Source of the DNA: Neptunicoccus cionae
GTDB taxonomy: Bacteria; Pseudomonadota; Alphaproteobacteria; Rhodobacterales; Rhodobacteraceae
DNA length: 64,000 bases
Assembly: GCF_002860325.1 (NCBI RefSeq)
Contig: NZ_PKOJ01000010.1
Location: 54,978-118,977 of the forward strand
Reading direction: 5' to 3'
Part shown: piece after piece, positions 1-9,016 of the stretch
Position numbering within the stretch: position 1 is the first letter of the stretch
Layout of the letters: every line of letters starts with the position of its first letter
Notes under the pieces: generated by a model
Databases searched by the model: none
What the model was told of the DNA's origin: nothing
Seen by the model: only the letters and a program-made list of their open reading frames with translations
Program-made: the position numbers and the translations under genes

Positions 1-1026
1 GTCCACACCTTCGTGAAGCGAACACAGATCCCCCGAAAGCGCATCGGGCAGCATCGGCACAACACGGTCGGGAAAATAGCTGGAATTGCCCCGCTTGCGG
101 GCCTCTTTGTCCAGTTGCGAACCGGGGCGCACGTAATGTGCCACATCGGCAATCGCCACCCAGACCACATGGCCGCCCTCATTCTTCGGGTCGTCATCAG
201 GGATGGCACAGATCGCGTCGTCATGGTCCCGTGCATCAGACGGGTCGATGGTAAACAGCGGCAGGTGACGCAGGTCTTTGCGCTTGCCCAGCGCCACCGG
301 CTTGGCGGCTTCTGCTTCGGCAATCACATCATCAGGGAAGTGGTCAGGAATGCCGTGCTGGTGAATCGCAATCAGTGATATGGATTTGGGCGCCATGGGA
401 TCGCCGAGACGTTCGACAATCCGCGCCTTTCCAAGCCCCGCGTGGCGCTGCTTGCCTATCTGCTCGGCCTCGACCAGTTCGCCGTCCTTGGCACCGCCAG
501 CCTCTGCCCCCGGCACGATAAATTCACGGTCTGCTTTCTTGTCCACCGGAACCAGCCGCCCGCCTTCAGAGCCGACACGGTAAATCCCGAGTATGCGCTG
601 CGGACCGGACCCGATGCGCCGGATCAAACGGCCCTCATATTTCACATCAGGATCGTTTGACGGAGACAGGCGCAACAGCACCTGATCATTGGCCCCAAGG
701 GCCGGATCACCCTTCTTGGCCATGATCAACGCGCGGGGGCCATCGCCCTCTCCGTCCCATTCCAGCGGCTTGGCAAACAGATCGCCGTTTTCATCCGGTG
801 GCAGCACCATCATGACGGACACAGGGGGCAATTCGCCCGCGCCTGTGTAATTGCGTTTCTTCTTTTCGATATGACCTTCTTCGGTCAGGTCCTTAAGAAT
901 CCGCTTAAGTTCTATCCGGTCGCTGCCTTTGATCCCAAAGGCCCGCGCCACGTCCCGTTTGCTCGATTTGCCGGGGTTGTCCTTGATCCATTCAAGGACT
1001 TGTTCTTTTGTAGGTAGTTGTTTCAT
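1..1026 (-). CDS. rnr: Ribonuclease R, N-terminal 342 residues (cut by window edge)
   Basis: Processive 3'-5' exoribonuclease that degrades structured RNA in the cytoplasm. The visible part has an N-terminal winged-helix segment (starting MKQLPTKEQVLEWIKDNPGK), a cold-shock-like region, and the start of the RNB catalytic domain. The RNB metal site DARDHDD is at residues 264-270 and holds the conserved acidic residues that bind the catalytic metal. The ATG at 1024-1026 is followed by a readable frame to the window edge with no stop, so the C-terminal half and S1 domain lie outside. It is the last visible gene of a minus-strand run (rluA, dapE, GNAT, glycosyltransferase, rnr), 56 bases after the glycosyltransferase stop. 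Confidence 0.93.
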   Translation of the reverse strand, partial: MKQLPTKEQVLEWIKDNPGKSSKRDVARAFGIKGSDRIELKRILKDLTEEGHIEKKKRNYTGAGELPPVSVMMVLPPDENGDLFAKPLEWDGEGDGPRALIMAKKGDPALGANDQVLLRLSPSNDPDVKYEGRLIRRIGSGPQRILGIYRVGSEGGRLVPVDKKADREFIVPGAEAGGAKDGELVEAEQIGKQRHAGLGKARIVERLGDPMAPKSISLIAIHQHGIPDHFPDDVIAEAEAAKPVALGKRKDLRHLPLFTIDPSDARDHDDAICAIPDDDPKNEGGHVVWVAIADVAHYVRPGSQLDKEARKRGNSSYFPDRVVPMLPDALSGDLCSLHEGVD

Positions 1027-1082
1027 ACCCTGCGATACCACGGCGCAATGCAAAGGTCATTGGCAAAACGCTGCTCGGCGGT

Positions 1083-1673
1083 CTATGGCGCAGTGACTGT
1101 GGCAAGGTCAGAGGCACGGTCCACATCCTGCAATTCCGCCACCATCGCACAGGACAGCCCGCGCAGGGTTGCAAGGGTATCGGCGCGGGCGTGTTCACTG
1201 CTCCAGCGCACGCCTTTGAACAGTTCGCGCGGTGCAGGGCGGGCGTTTTTCAACCCCACCAGCCAGTAACCGCCATCTGGCGCCGGACCAAGCACAGCAT
1301 CATGATCGCCCAGCGCCTTGAACGCATCGGCAATATGGCGCGGAGTAATGCCCGGAATATCCGCCCCGATCACCAGAACCGGCCCCGGAACAGGGCTGCG
1401 CAAGGCACGGCCCATCCGGTCCCCGAGATCGCCGCCCCCTTGGGCAAAACGGGGCAGATGGGACGGCCAGATGCGGCTGTGCACCCCTGCATGATCAGGA
1501 GACACCGCCAACACCGTCTGCCAGCGCGGGTCCGCAGAGAGGCGGCGAATTAACCGGCGGGTCTGATGGCGGAACCACCATGTGGCTGGGATCGTTCCGA
1601 TATCCCCGCCCAGCCGCGTTTTCACACGGCCCGGTCGGGGTTCTTTCACCATTATGTAAAGTTGCGGCGTCAC
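1083..1673 (-). CDS. TIGR04282/DUF2064 family glycosyltransferase-like protein
   Basis: A 196-residue protein with a nucleotide-diphospho-sugar transferase fold. Family marks are the N-terminal MVKEPRPGRVKTRL stretch (about residues 8-21), GADIPG (about 103-108) and APDGGYW (about 131-137). The start is taken as GTG at 1671-1673 because it overlaps the upstream GNAT stop as GTGA; the frame stays open further upstream but would then run through the GNAT gene. Some relatives sit in arsenosugar biosynthesis clusters, but nothing here (no arsM, no radical SAM gene) supports that role, so the substrate is unknown. Confidence 0.8.
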   Translation of the reverse strand: MTPQLYIMVKEPRPGRVKTRLGGDIGTIPATWWFRHQTRRLIRRLSADPRWQTVLAVSPDHAGVHSRIWPSHLPRFAQGGGDLGDRMGRALRSPVPGPVLVIGADIPGITPRHIADAFKALGDHDAVLGPAPDGGYWLVGLKNARPAPRELFKGVRWSSEHARADTLATLRGLSCAMVAELQDVDRASDLATVTAP

Positions 1674-2086
1674 AGCCCCCGCTCCATCATCAAATGGGGG
1701 ATCCCCGCATCGTCGAACACATCGCCGTAGCTCGCATAACCGAGCCGCTCGTAAAACGACAACGCCCGCGTCTGTGCCGACAGGATCACCCGAGTGGCAC
1801 CAGTCGCGCGGGCGGCATCGTGACAAGCTTCAAGCACAGCGATCCCGACAGCCTTTCCCCGAAATTGAGGGAGGACACAAACCCTCCCGATCCGCGCCGT
1901 TGTTCCGAACGGAAGCACCCGCGCGCATCCTGCCGGTATATCCCCTTGGCGGGCCAGCACATGAATGGCAGTTGCGTCCTTACCGTCAAACTCTTCTGCT
2001 TCCGAAATGCCTTGTTCGTCCATGAACACCTTACGGCGCAGGGCGAAACAACTGTCCAGATCATCGGTCACTTCAACACGCAGCAT
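1670..2086 (-). CDS. GNAT family N-acetyltransferase (ElaA-like)
   Basis: A 138-residue single-domain GNAT protein. The acetyl-CoA pyrophosphate-binding loop is visible as QFRGKAVG (residues 74-81), and the C-terminal part has the usual FYERLGYASYGDVF segment (about 111-124). The start [21 protein letters not shown] resembles the ElaA subgroup. Its ATG shares a base with the dapE stop (TGATG) and its stop overlaps the next gene's GTG, so it is translationally coupled in the middle of the dapE run. The acetyl acceptor cannot be read from the sequence. Confidence 0.82.
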   Translation of the reverse strand: MLRVEVTDDLDSCFALRRKVFMDEQGISEAEEFDGKDATAIHVLARQGDIPAGCARVLPFGTTARIGRVCVLPQFRGKAVGIAVLEACHDAARATGATRVILSAQTRALSFYERLGYASYGDVFDDAGIPHLMMERGL

Positions 2087-3237
2087 CAGGCGAAATAGTC
2101 CGTCAGGATGCGGGTATAGATGGATTTCAACTGCTCGATCTGGGCCACTTCGACATGTTCATCCACTTGATGCATGGTTTTACCCACCAGCCCGAATTCT
2201 ACTACCGGACAGTGGCTTTTGACGAACCGTGCATCCGAGGTGCCGCCCGAGGTGGACATCACAGGCTCCACCCCTGTTTCTGCTTTTACAGACTTGGCAA
2301 TCAGCGTGGATAACTCTCCCGGAGGGGTAAAGAAACTCTCGCCGGAGACTTTGACCTGCATGTCAAAAGAGATGTCGAACAGGCTCGCCACCCCGTCCAT
2401 CTCGCGCTGCAGCCAGTTGGTCAGCGCGGTCGAGGTCCATGTGTCGTTGAACCGGATATTCACCGTTGCGCGGCATTGGGCCGGAATAACATTATTGGCC
2501 GGATTGCCTGTGTCGATGGTGGTCACGGCCAGGGTGGTCGGGTCAAAATGATCTGTTCCCTCATCCAGCGTATGGGCGGCGAGTGTGGCCATCAGTTGCG
2601 CCATGGCAGGCAGCGGGTTTTTGGCGCGGTGCGGATAGGCGGAATGGCCCTGCACACCGGTTGCGGTGAAAAACGCAGTCATGGACCCGCGCCGCCCGAT
2701 TTTCATCATTTCGCCCATTTCATTCGGGCAGGTCGGTTCCCCCACAAGGCAATGGTCGATCCGTTCGCCCTGTGCATCCATCCAGTCCAGCAGCGCGGTA
2801 GTTCCGTCCAGCGCATCGCCCTCTTCGTCGCCAGTAATCGCCAGCACAACGGAACCGTCCGGCGGGCTGTTGCGCACGAAATCAATCGCAGCGGCGGCAA
2901 AGGCGGCCACGCCGGATTTCATATCCGTTGCCCCGCGCCCGTAGAGAATACCGTCCCTGATCTCCGCACCGAAAGGATCAACCGTCCAGGCGTCCACATC
3001 CCCGACAGGCACCACATCCGTATGGCCGTTAAATCCGAAAGTCCGCCCGTTCGCCCCCTGCCCCCAGCGGGCAAACAGGTTTGACACGCCACCACGATCC
3101 ACCCGCGTACAGGTAAACCCCGCACCGGACAGCAGCCTGTCCAGCAGCACCAGCGCGCCGCCTTCATCAGGGGTTACGGAAGCGCATTTCACAAGGTCAG
3201 CTGTCAGTTTTACGGGATCAATCGGTTCGTGGGTCAT
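2086..3237 (-). CDS. dapE: Succinyl-diaminopimelate desuccinylase
   Basis: Zinc-dependent M20 peptidase-family enzyme that hydrolyses N-succinyl-LL-2,6-diaminopimelate in lysine and meso-diaminopimelate synthesis for peptidoglycan. It is 383 residues, the usual length. Metal ligands and catalytic acids are visible: H72 and D74 in [12 protein letters not shown]105 in [11 protein letters not shown]138-E139 in TGDEEGDA, and a late [10 protein letters not shown] segment typical of DapE. The ATG at 3235-3237 is chosen because an AGGAG ribosome site lies just upstream; the open frame runs 43 codons further without family similarity. Its stop overlaps the GNAT start by one base. Confidence 0.95.
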   Translation of the reverse strand: MTHEPIDPVKLTADLVKCASVTPDEGGALVLLDRLLSGAGFTCTRVDRGGVSNLFARWGQGANGRTFGFNGHTDVVPVGDVDAWTVDPFGAEIRDGILYGRGATDMKSGVAAFAAAAIDFVRNSPPDGSVVLAITGDEEGDALDGTTALLDWMDAQGERIDHCLVGEPTCPNEMGEMMKIGRRGSMTAFFTATGVQGHSAYPHRAKNPLPAMAQLMATLAAHTLDEGTDHFDPTTLAVTTIDTGNPANNVIPAQCRATVNIRFNDTWTSTALTNWLQREMDGVASLFDISFDMQVKVSGESFFTPPGELSTLIAKSVKAETGVEPVMSTSGGTSDARFVKSHCPVVEFGLVGKTMHQVDEHVEVAQIEQLKSIYTRILTDYFA

Positions 3238-3289
3238 AGGGTCTTCTCCTTTGCGCACAGACCTACCTGCGCCACGGCGCGGCATCAAG

Positions 3290-3964
3290 TCAGGGGTTCG
3301 TGATTTCCCGTGCAAAGGTGCAAGGGGCCGTCGCGGTATAAGCCGCCCCGCTGCCGGGCAGATCACAGGTCAGTTGAGAGGCATGAAGATGCAGACGCGG
3401 GCTGCTTTCGGCCAGATCGGGCGCTGCATAAAACCTGTCGCCTACAATCGCATGCCCCATAAAGGCCATGTGCAGACGCAACTGGTGGCTGCGCCCTGTG
3501 AGGGGTGTCAACTCTACTAGCGTTGTGTGCGCCAGACGCCGCAACACCCGCCAGTCCGTGCGCGAAGGCTTCCCCGCCGGATCAATCTTTTGCAGCGGCC
3601 GGTTCGGCCAGTCCTTCATAAGGGGCGCGTCAACTGTGCCGCTGTCCTCCTGCGGGTGGCCCCCGATTTCCGCGATATAGGTTTTCGCTGCCTTTCGCGT
3701 TTCAAACTGTCGGTTCAACACCCGCTGTGCCGCCGCTGTCCGCGCAAACACCATCACGCCAGAGGTATCCATATCCAGCCGGTGAACCAGCCGCACTTCG
3801 GGATCGTCAGAGAGCAACCGGTTGAGCAGGCTGTCCTTATGCTCCGGCAATCGTCCGGGTACGGACAACAGGCCCGCAGGTTTGTCCACAAACAGCAGAT
3901 CATCGTCACGATAGAGCACCGTTACAGGGTCGGTGGGCGGAAGATAAAGGAACGGCGGTTTCAT
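3290..3964 (-). CDS. rluA: RluA family pseudouridine synthase
   Basis: Converts uridines to pseudouridine in rRNA and/or tRNA. At 224 residues it is close to E. coli RluA and lacks the S4 domain of RluC/RluD. The catalytic motif HRLDMDTSG is at residues 61-69 with the nucleophilic aspartate D64. The preceding [16 protein letters not shown] stretch (about 31-46) resembles RluA proper, which modifies 23S U746 and tRNA U32. It leads the minus-strand run into dapE (52-base gap). The specific target is inferred from that resemblance. Confidence 0.87.
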   Translation of the reverse strand: MKPPFLYLPPTDPVTVLYRDDDLLFVDKPAGLLSVPGRLPEHKDSLLNRLLSDDPEVRLVHRLDMDTSGVMVFARTAAAQRVLNRQFETRKAAKTYIAEIGGHPQEDSGTVDAPLMKDWPNRPLQKIDPAGKPSRTDWRVLRRLAHTTLVELTPLTGRSHQLRLHMAFMGHAIVGDRFYAAPDLAESSPRLHLHASQLTCDLPGSGAAYTATAPCTFAREITNP

Positions 3965-4069
3965 CGCCCCGCCATATACCCGATGCGGCCAAAGGGGAAG
4001 TTGCGCAAGGTCAGCCTTGCCCGAAATAACACAGCCCCCCTAAGCTGTCCGCAACAGAGGAGGACCCCC

Positions 4070-4480
4070 ATGCACCCGACAATCGAGAAGTTCAAGGAAA
4101 TCGCCAGCAAGGGCGATGAGGCTGGAATGTTAACTATTCTGGCCGATCAGGTGGAATTCCGCCCGCCCACCTATTTCGCCACATGGACCGGCAAGGAACC
4201 TGTGGCCGCCGTGCTCGGCCATGTGGGGCAAGTGTTTGAGGATTTTAAATACCGCCGTGTGATGGGGGACTGCAAGGACTGGGCGCTGGAGTTCCAGTGC
4301 AAGATCGGCGAGCTCGACGCAGTGGGTGTGGACCTGCTGACGCTGGATGATGAGGGGAAGATCATCAACTTCGAGGTGGTCATGCGCCCGTATAAATCAA
4401 TCGGTGCGCTGAAAGAAGCGATGATGCAAAAGGTTCAGACCGACGCCCGTTTTCTGGAGTTCCGCAAAGCCCTGAGCTGA
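4070..4480 (+). CDS. NTF2-like (SnoaL-type) small protein
   Basis: A 136-residue protein whose pattern (N-terminal helix, then EFRPPTYFATWTGKEPVAAVL, then a strand-rich half ending MRPYKSIGALKEAM) fits the NTF2/SnoaL cone fold. The ATG at 4070 follows a GAGGAGGA ribosome-binding site; the frame extends upstream antisense to rluA and is not believed coding there. Members of this fold may be enzymes, binding proteins or have no known role, and I cannot assign one. It stands alone between divergent rluA and the protease gene. Confidence 0.75.
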   Translation: MHPTIEKFKEIASKGDEAGMLTILADQVEFRPPTYFATWTGKEPVAAVLGHVGQVFEDFKYRRVMGDCKDWALEFQCKIGELDAVGVDLLTLDDEGKIINFEVVMRPYKSIGALKEAMMQKVQTDARFLEFRKALS

Positions 4481-4505
4481 CCTTGACCAGTCGCAGCGAT
4501 GACAG

Positions 4506-4535
4506 GTGACACAGGCAGGACAACTGCCCTATAAC
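4506..4535 (+). promoter_or_regulatory. Candidate sigma-70 promoter of the RTX protease gene
   Basis: GTGACA (4506-4511), an 18-base spacer, then TATAAC (4530-4535), about 55 bases before the protease ATG. The leader holds a small inverted repeat, GGTGC (4547-4551) and GCACC (4559-4563), followed by GCC and five T (4667 is not involved; the T run is 4567-4571), which could act as a weak attenuator. Boxes were matched by eye and no transcript start is known. Confidence 0.45.
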
Positions 4536-4590
4536 TTAAGAACCGAGGTGCCGGAGGTGCACCGCCTTTTTCAGCCCGAGAGGTAATATT

Positions 4591-6066
4591 ATGGAAATTT
4601 CAGACGAAGTCCTTTCCCTTCTCGGCACAGACATAAACCGGCGCTGGAACATCGAAGCCCCGCTAGGCACACCCGTTGTTGTGACTTACAGCTTTCCAGC
4701 GGAACAGAATACCTATGACACCGGCGAGCGGCCCGGCTTTGCAGGCTTTACCGAAAGCCACATCGCACACATTGAACAGGCACTGACCACTTGGGGGAAT
4801 GCCTCGGGCATTGATTTTGTGCGCGTACCTGAAAAGATCGGCGGCGATATCCAGATGGCGATGTTCGATATGACAGGGCATCTGAACTCTGTAGGCAATC
4901 AGGTGTCCGGCTGGGGGTATTATCCGCAATATACTTTCTCGGAGTTCGTGGACGGGGAATGGCTTCTGGAGAACACCCACCACAATATGGGCGGCGATAT
5001 CTTCATGAATGCCAATTTCTATCGGGCAGATGCAAGTTCCATGGCACCGGACATTCGCGGGTATTCGATTCTGATCCACGAAATCGGCCATGCCATCGGG
5101 TTAAAACACCCGTTCGAAGGCGAACCGGTGATTGATGATGCTTATGACAGCGGATTTTACACCGTTATGTCCTATGACCGCTCCCGCTCGACGACAACAC
5201 TTGGTATTTTCGACATTGAAGCCACGCAACTGGTCTATGGCACCGCCGATCTGGAGGCTCGTTGGGTCGGCAAATACAAAGCGGTGGAACAGACCGGAAC
5301 GAATGGCGGCGAGTGGCTTTTGGGGCGGGATATCAATGACATCGTGATCGCCAGAGGCGGTGATGATGTGATCCGCACTAAAGAAGGCAACGACCGGATT
5401 TATGACGGTTTTGGTAATGACACTGTGGAGGCGGGTGCTGGCAAGGACATCGTCTTCGCAGGTGCTGGTAAAGACAGCTTTGACGGTGGTGACGGCGTTG
5501 ACACCCTCTCCTTTGAAACCGCCCGTGGCGTGACGGTGAACCTTTTGACGGGCGACACGGGGCGCGGTGCGAAGGGGGACAGCATCACAGGTTTCGAGAA
5601 TCTGGACGGTTCGGATAAGGGCAGTGACAAGCTGACCGGCACGGATGGGAAAAACACGCTGAAAGGGAACGGCGGCGATGACCGTCTGTTTGGCCTTGGA
5701 GGGCGCGACAAGCTTGACGGCGGCAATGGTGCAGACCGTCTGTTTGGCGGCAGTGGACATGACAAACTGATCGGCGGGGCAGGCCAGGACCGGCTGTCGG
5801 GGGACGGTGGCAAGGACAAGCTTGAAGGCGGCAGCGGCGCAGATGTTTTTGTTTTTGCACCGGATTTCGGCAAGGATGTCGTTCTGGATTTCGAGAATGA
5901 CAAGGACAGCATCGACCTGTCCGGCTTTGGGCTCGGCTCGGTAGAAGAAGCTCTGGCCCGCGCCAGTCAGCAGGGCGATGACGTGGTGATAAAATTCCCC
6001 GCCCGCACTGTGCTGACGGTGAAAGACACCACTCTGGATGCACTGGCGGACGACCTGATCGTCTGA
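4591..6066 (+). CDS. Serralysin-type M10 metalloprotease with RTX repeats
   Basis: Predicted secreted zinc endopeptidase of 491 residues. The metzincin site HEIGHAIGLKH has zinc ligands H163, H167 and H173 with catalytic E164, followed by the Met-turn VMSYD (192-196). The C-terminal half has calcium-binding glycine/aspartate nonapeptides in two blocks, about 256-305 and 355-418, and a final aliphatic segment with DDLIV at the C-terminus. There is no N-terminal signal peptide, as expected for export by a type I (ABC/MFP/TolC) system, but no exporter genes are in the window. The ATG at 4591 follows a GAGAGG ribosome site. Confidence 0.93.
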   Translation: MEISDEVLSLLGTDINRRWNIEAPLGTPVVVTYSFPAEQNTYDTGERPGFAGFTESHIAHIEQALTTWGNASGIDFVRVPEKIGGDIQMAMFDMTGHLNSVGNQVSGWGYYPQYTFSEFVDGEWLLENTHHNMGGDIFMNANFYRADASSMAPDIRGYSILIHEIGHAIGLKHPFEGEPVIDDAYDSGFYTVMSYDRSRSTTTLGIFDIEATQLVYGTADLEARWVGKYKAVEQTGTNGGEWLLGRDINDIVIARGGDDVIRTKEGNDRIYDGFGNDTVEAGAGKDIVFAGAGKDSFDGGDGVDTLSFETARGVTVNLLTGDTGRGAKGDSITGFENLDGSDKGSDKLTGTDGKNTLKGNGGDDRLFGLGGRDKLDGGNGADRLFGGSGHDKLIGGAGQDRLSGDGGKDKLEGGSGADVFVFAPDFGKDVVLDFENDKDSIDLSGFGLGSVEEALARASQQGDDVVIKFPARTVLTVKDTTLDALADDLIV

Positions 6067-6075
6067 AGCTATGTG

Positions 6076-6103
6076 TCAGGCACCCCGTTCGCGGGATGCC
6101 TGA
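6076..6103. terminator. Hairpin between convergent protease and FAD/GcvT genes
   Basis: TCAGGCA (6076-6082) pairs with TGCCTGA (6097-6103). Inside are a C/A mismatch and a four-base stem, CCCG with CGGG, closing a TTCG loop. It sits in the 47-base gap between two genes that end facing each other, so a bidirectional terminator role is likely. There is no clear T run on either strand. Confidence 0.55.
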
Positions 6104-6113
6104 TGTGATCCGG

Positions 6114-8561
6114 TTACGCCTTGGCCCGCTCGCCTTTCGGATCATACCAAGGGCGGGTTTGCGCCTCGGCCGCGAAACGTACACCGGCGACTTCGATCTC
6201 GAAACTGGATGCCAGAAGCTGGTCCAGCGTCTCGCCCTTGCAGGGCACATAGCCCATCCCGATCGCCGCGCCAAGCGTGTGCCCGTAGCTGCCCGACGAC
6301 AGAAAGCCGACGATTTCGCCGTCCCGAATGATCGGTTCGTTATGGTAAAGGAGCGGTTCAGGGTCTTTCAGGCGGAATTGCACCATGCGAGCGTTCAACC
6401 CCGCCTCTTTCTTGGCCAGCACCGCATCGCGACCGATGAAATCGGGCTTGGACGTCTTCACAGCAAACCCCAGCCCCGCCTCCAGCACGTGATCCTCGCA
6501 GGTGATGTCATGCCCGAAATGCCGGAAGCCTTTTTCCAAGCGGCAACTGTCCATCATATGCATTCCGCACAGCTTCAGCCCCATGTCCTGACCCGCCGCA
6601 TGCAGCGTTTCAAAAGCATGGCCTGCCATATCCGCAGACACATAGACCTCCCAGCCGAGCTCTCCCACGTAGGTGACGCGGTGCACCCGTGCCAGCCCCA
6701 TGCCGAGTTCGATTTCTTGCGCTGTACCAAAAGGATTCACAGCGTTGGAAAAGTCGTTGGGAGAGACTTTTTCCAGAAGCGCACGGCTGTTCGGCCCCAT
6801 GACCGCCAGCACACCTTCGCCGGCTGTCACATCTGTGATCACGACGCGGAAATCGCCGGTGTGACGTTCCATCCACGTCTGATCCGCCAGTCGGGTCGCC
6901 GCGGGTGTCACCACCAGATAGGCCGTTTCGGACAGGCGGGTGACAGTTACATCTGCTTCGATCCCCGCACGACTGTTGAGGAACTGGGTGTAGACGATTT
7001 TGCCAACCGGCACCGAATAATCGCCACCGCCGACGAAGTTCAGAAATGCCTCGGCATCCGGCCCCTCGACACGGATTTTCCCGAAGGAGGACATATCATA
7101 CATGCCCACGTTTTCGCGGATGGCGCGGTGTTCGGCGGCGGAATTTTCAAACCAGTTCTGCCGCTTCCATGAATATTCATACTCCGCCTTCTGCCCTTCA
7201 TTCGCAAACCAGTTGGCCCGTTCCCAACCTGCAATTTCCCCCATAACCGCGCCGTTCTCCAGCAGGTGATGGTGGAACGGCGTGCGCCGTACGCCCCGCG
7301 CGGTGGCCTTCTGACGATAGGGGAAGTGATCGGCATAGAGCAGCCCCAGCGTTTCCTTGGAGCGTTCAAACAGGTAGTGCTTATTGCCCTGAAACGGCTG
7401 CATCCGGCTGATGTCCACATCGCCCAGATCAAACGGTTTCTGCCCCTCGTCCATCCATTGCGCCAGCGCCATGCCCGCGCCACCCGCCGACTGGATACCG
7501 ATAGAGTTAAAGCCCGCCGCGACCCAGACGTTGTCCATCTCCGGTGCCAGCCCCAGATGATATGCATCATCGGGCGTAAAGCTTTCGGGCCCGTTAAAGA
7601 ATGTGTGAATTCCCGCTTCGGCCAGCATCGGCAAGCGCGCACAGGCGGCCTCAAGGATCGGTTCGAAATGATCGAAATCCTCTGGCAATTGATCGAACTC
7701 GAAATTGTCGGGAATACCGTTCATGCCCCAAGGCTTGGAATTCGGCTCAAACGCGCCGAGCAGATATTTCCCCGCGTCTTCCTTGTAATAGGCGCATTCA
7801 TCCGGCACCCGCAGCACCGGCATCTGGGTCAGTCCGGGGATCGCCTCGGTGACGATATAGAAATGTTCGCAGGCATGGAGCGGCACATTCACACCAGCCA
7901 TACGACCCAGTTCATGCCCCCACATGCCACCACAATTTACCACCATATCCGCTTTGATATGCCCGTGGCTGCCATCCTCTGCCACCCAGTCCACACCGGT
8001 GATCTTGCGGCCCTGTTTGGTCATTCCGGTGACTTTGGTACGCTCGACCACTTTCGCACCGCGATTGCGCGCGCCTTTGGCCAGTGCCAGTGCGATATTG
8101 GCCGGATCGCCCTGCCCGTCCAGCGGCAGCCAGACCCCTGCCTTTACGTCGTCAATGTTGAGATGTTCGTATTTGGCTTTTACTTCCTGAGGCGAGATTT
8201 CTTCAACCTCAACCCCGAAGGCCCGCGCCATGCTAGCCTGACGGAAGATCTCCTCGCGCCGCTCGTCGGTCAGGGCAACAGTGATCGAACCACAGCGTTT
8301 GAAGCCGGTGGCCACGCCTGTTTCTGCTTCCAGATTGCCGTAGAGTTCCTGCGAATATTTCGCCAGTTTTGTCATGTTTGCGGTCGCGCGAAGCTGGGCA
8401 ATCAACCCTGCCGCATGCCATGTGGTGCCGCTGGTCAATTGCTTGCGCTCCAGCAGGACAACGTCTTTCCAGCCCAGTTTGGTCAGGTGATAAGCGACCG
8501 AGCAGCCGATCACACCGCCGCCGATAATGACCACGCGGGCCTGATCCGGTAGATTGCTCAT
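6114..8561 (-). CDS. FAD-dependent oxidoreductase/GcvT fusion (dimethylglycine/sarcosine dehydrogenase-like)
   Basis: An 815-residue two-part enzyme. The N-terminal half is a DAO-type FAD domain with the dinucleotide motif IGGGVIG (about 13-19) and the TTWHAAG segment, whose H49 matches the histidine that binds FAD covalently in dimethylglycine dehydrogenase. From about residue 430 a GcvT-like aminomethyltransferase domain follows, which in the family passes the oxidised methyl group to tetrahydrofolate. Expected chemistry is oxidative N-demethylation of a methylated glycine. It is the last gene of the seven-gene operon starting at 13955; its ATG overlaps the PNPOx stop by four bases (ATGA). 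The exact substrate is not settled by sequence. Confidence 0.88.
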   Translation of the reverse strand: MSNLPDQARVVIIGGGVIGCSVAYHLTKLGWKDVVLLERKQLTSGTTWHAAGLIAQLRATANMTKLAKYSQELYGNLEAETGVATGFKRCGSITVALTDERREEIFRQASMARAFGVEVEEISPQEVKAKYEHLNIDDVKAGVWLPLDGQGDPANIALALAKGARNRGAKVVERTKVTGMTKQGRKITGVDWVAEDGSHGHIKADMVVNCGGMWGHELGRMAGVNVPLHACEHFYIVTEAIPGLTQMPVLRVPDECAYYKEDAGKYLLGAFEPNSKPWGMNGIPDNFEFDQLPEDFDHFEPILEAACARLPMLAEAGIHTFFNGPESFTPDDAYHLGLAPEMDNVWVAAGFNSIGIQSAGGAGMALAQWMDEGQKPFDLGDVDISRMQPFQGNKHYLFERSKETLGLLYADHFPYRQKATARGVRRTPFHHHLLENGAVMGEIAGWERANWFANEGQKAEYEYSWKRQNWFENSAAEHRAIRENVGMYDMSSFGKIRVEGPDAEAFLNFVGGGDYSVPVGKIVYTQFLNSRAGIEADVTVTRLSETAYLVVTPAATRLADQTWMERHTGDFRVVITDVTAGEGVLAVMGPNSRALLEKVSPNDFSNAVNPFGTAQEIELGMGLARVHRVTYVGELGWEVYVSADMAGHAFETLHAAGQDMGLKLCGMHMMDSCRLEKGFRHFGHDITCEDHVLEAGLGFAVKTSKPDFIGRDAVLAKKEAGLNARMVQFRLKDPEPLLYHNEPIIRDGEIVGFLSSGSYGHTLGAAIGMGYVPCKGETLDQLLASSFEIEVAGVRFAAEAQTRPWYDPKGERAKA

Positions 8562-9016
8562 GGGTAAAACTCCGCAAATTTCGCCTTGTAAGTGGCGATC
8601 ATGTCTTCTTCGGTTGCACCGTCGTCATAGGGCGGCGTGCTAAGCGGCTTGGCTTCGGACACAGGGATTTTCACGATCACATTAATCCGTGCGGCCAAAT
8701 CGCCCCACAGGGCTTCCCAGTGGCCGATCAGACTGTCGAACTCCTCCGTCCCACGGCGCACCATTTGCGCATCGCCACGCAGGCGCACGCCCTTGCGGGT
8801 GAACTGGTCCACAAAGTTGACTTCCAGTTCCGGCATATTTGTCAGGTTGGTAATGGTCTGCGGCGAGCGGATTTCCCCGAAGGCAATGGTCTGTTCATCC
8901 AGCACCACGAATGTTCCTTTGGGCGACACATTAGGCCGCCCGCCTGCCGTTACGGTGGCCACGAAGCCAAGCCGCCACATTTCAATGGTCTCTACAGCGG
9001 ATTTTGGCAGTTTCAT
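8558..9016 (-). CDS. Pyridoxamine 5'-phosphate oxidase-like flavoprotein
   Basis: A 152-residue split-barrel (PNPOx-like) protein with the family pattern MWRLGFVATVTAGGRPNVSPKG near the N-terminus (about residues 13-34) and a strand with FGEIRSPQTITNLTNMPELEVNF (about 87-109). Such proteins bind FMN, F420 or heme. This one is too short and divergent to call pdxH. It is coupled by 4-base overlaps on both sides, between the homocysteine methyltransferase and the second FAD/GcvT enzyme, so a redox task in the same pathway is inferred. Confidence 0.78.
   Translation of the reverse strand: MKLPKSAVETIEMWRLGFVATVTAGGRPNVSPKGTFVVLDEQTIAFGEIRSPQTITNLTNMPELEVNFVDQFTRKGVRLRGDAQMVRRGTEEFDSLIGHWEALWGDLAARINVIVKIPVSEAKPLSTPPYDDGATEEDMIATYKAKFAEFYP

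Noticed and set aside
5340..5850. Short repeated units that could suggest a CRISPR or tandem repeat
   Set aside because: They encode RTX nonapeptides in frame with degenerate DNA; no constant repeat or spacers are present.
5400..5912. Serine/proline-rich 170-codon frame antisense to the RTX repeats
   Set aside because: Produced by the glycine/aspartate codon repeats of the protease on the plus strand.
7266..8552. 428-codon open frame on the plus strand across the second FAD/GcvT gene
   Set aside because: Shadow of a long GC-rich gene with clear motifs; no motif of its own.
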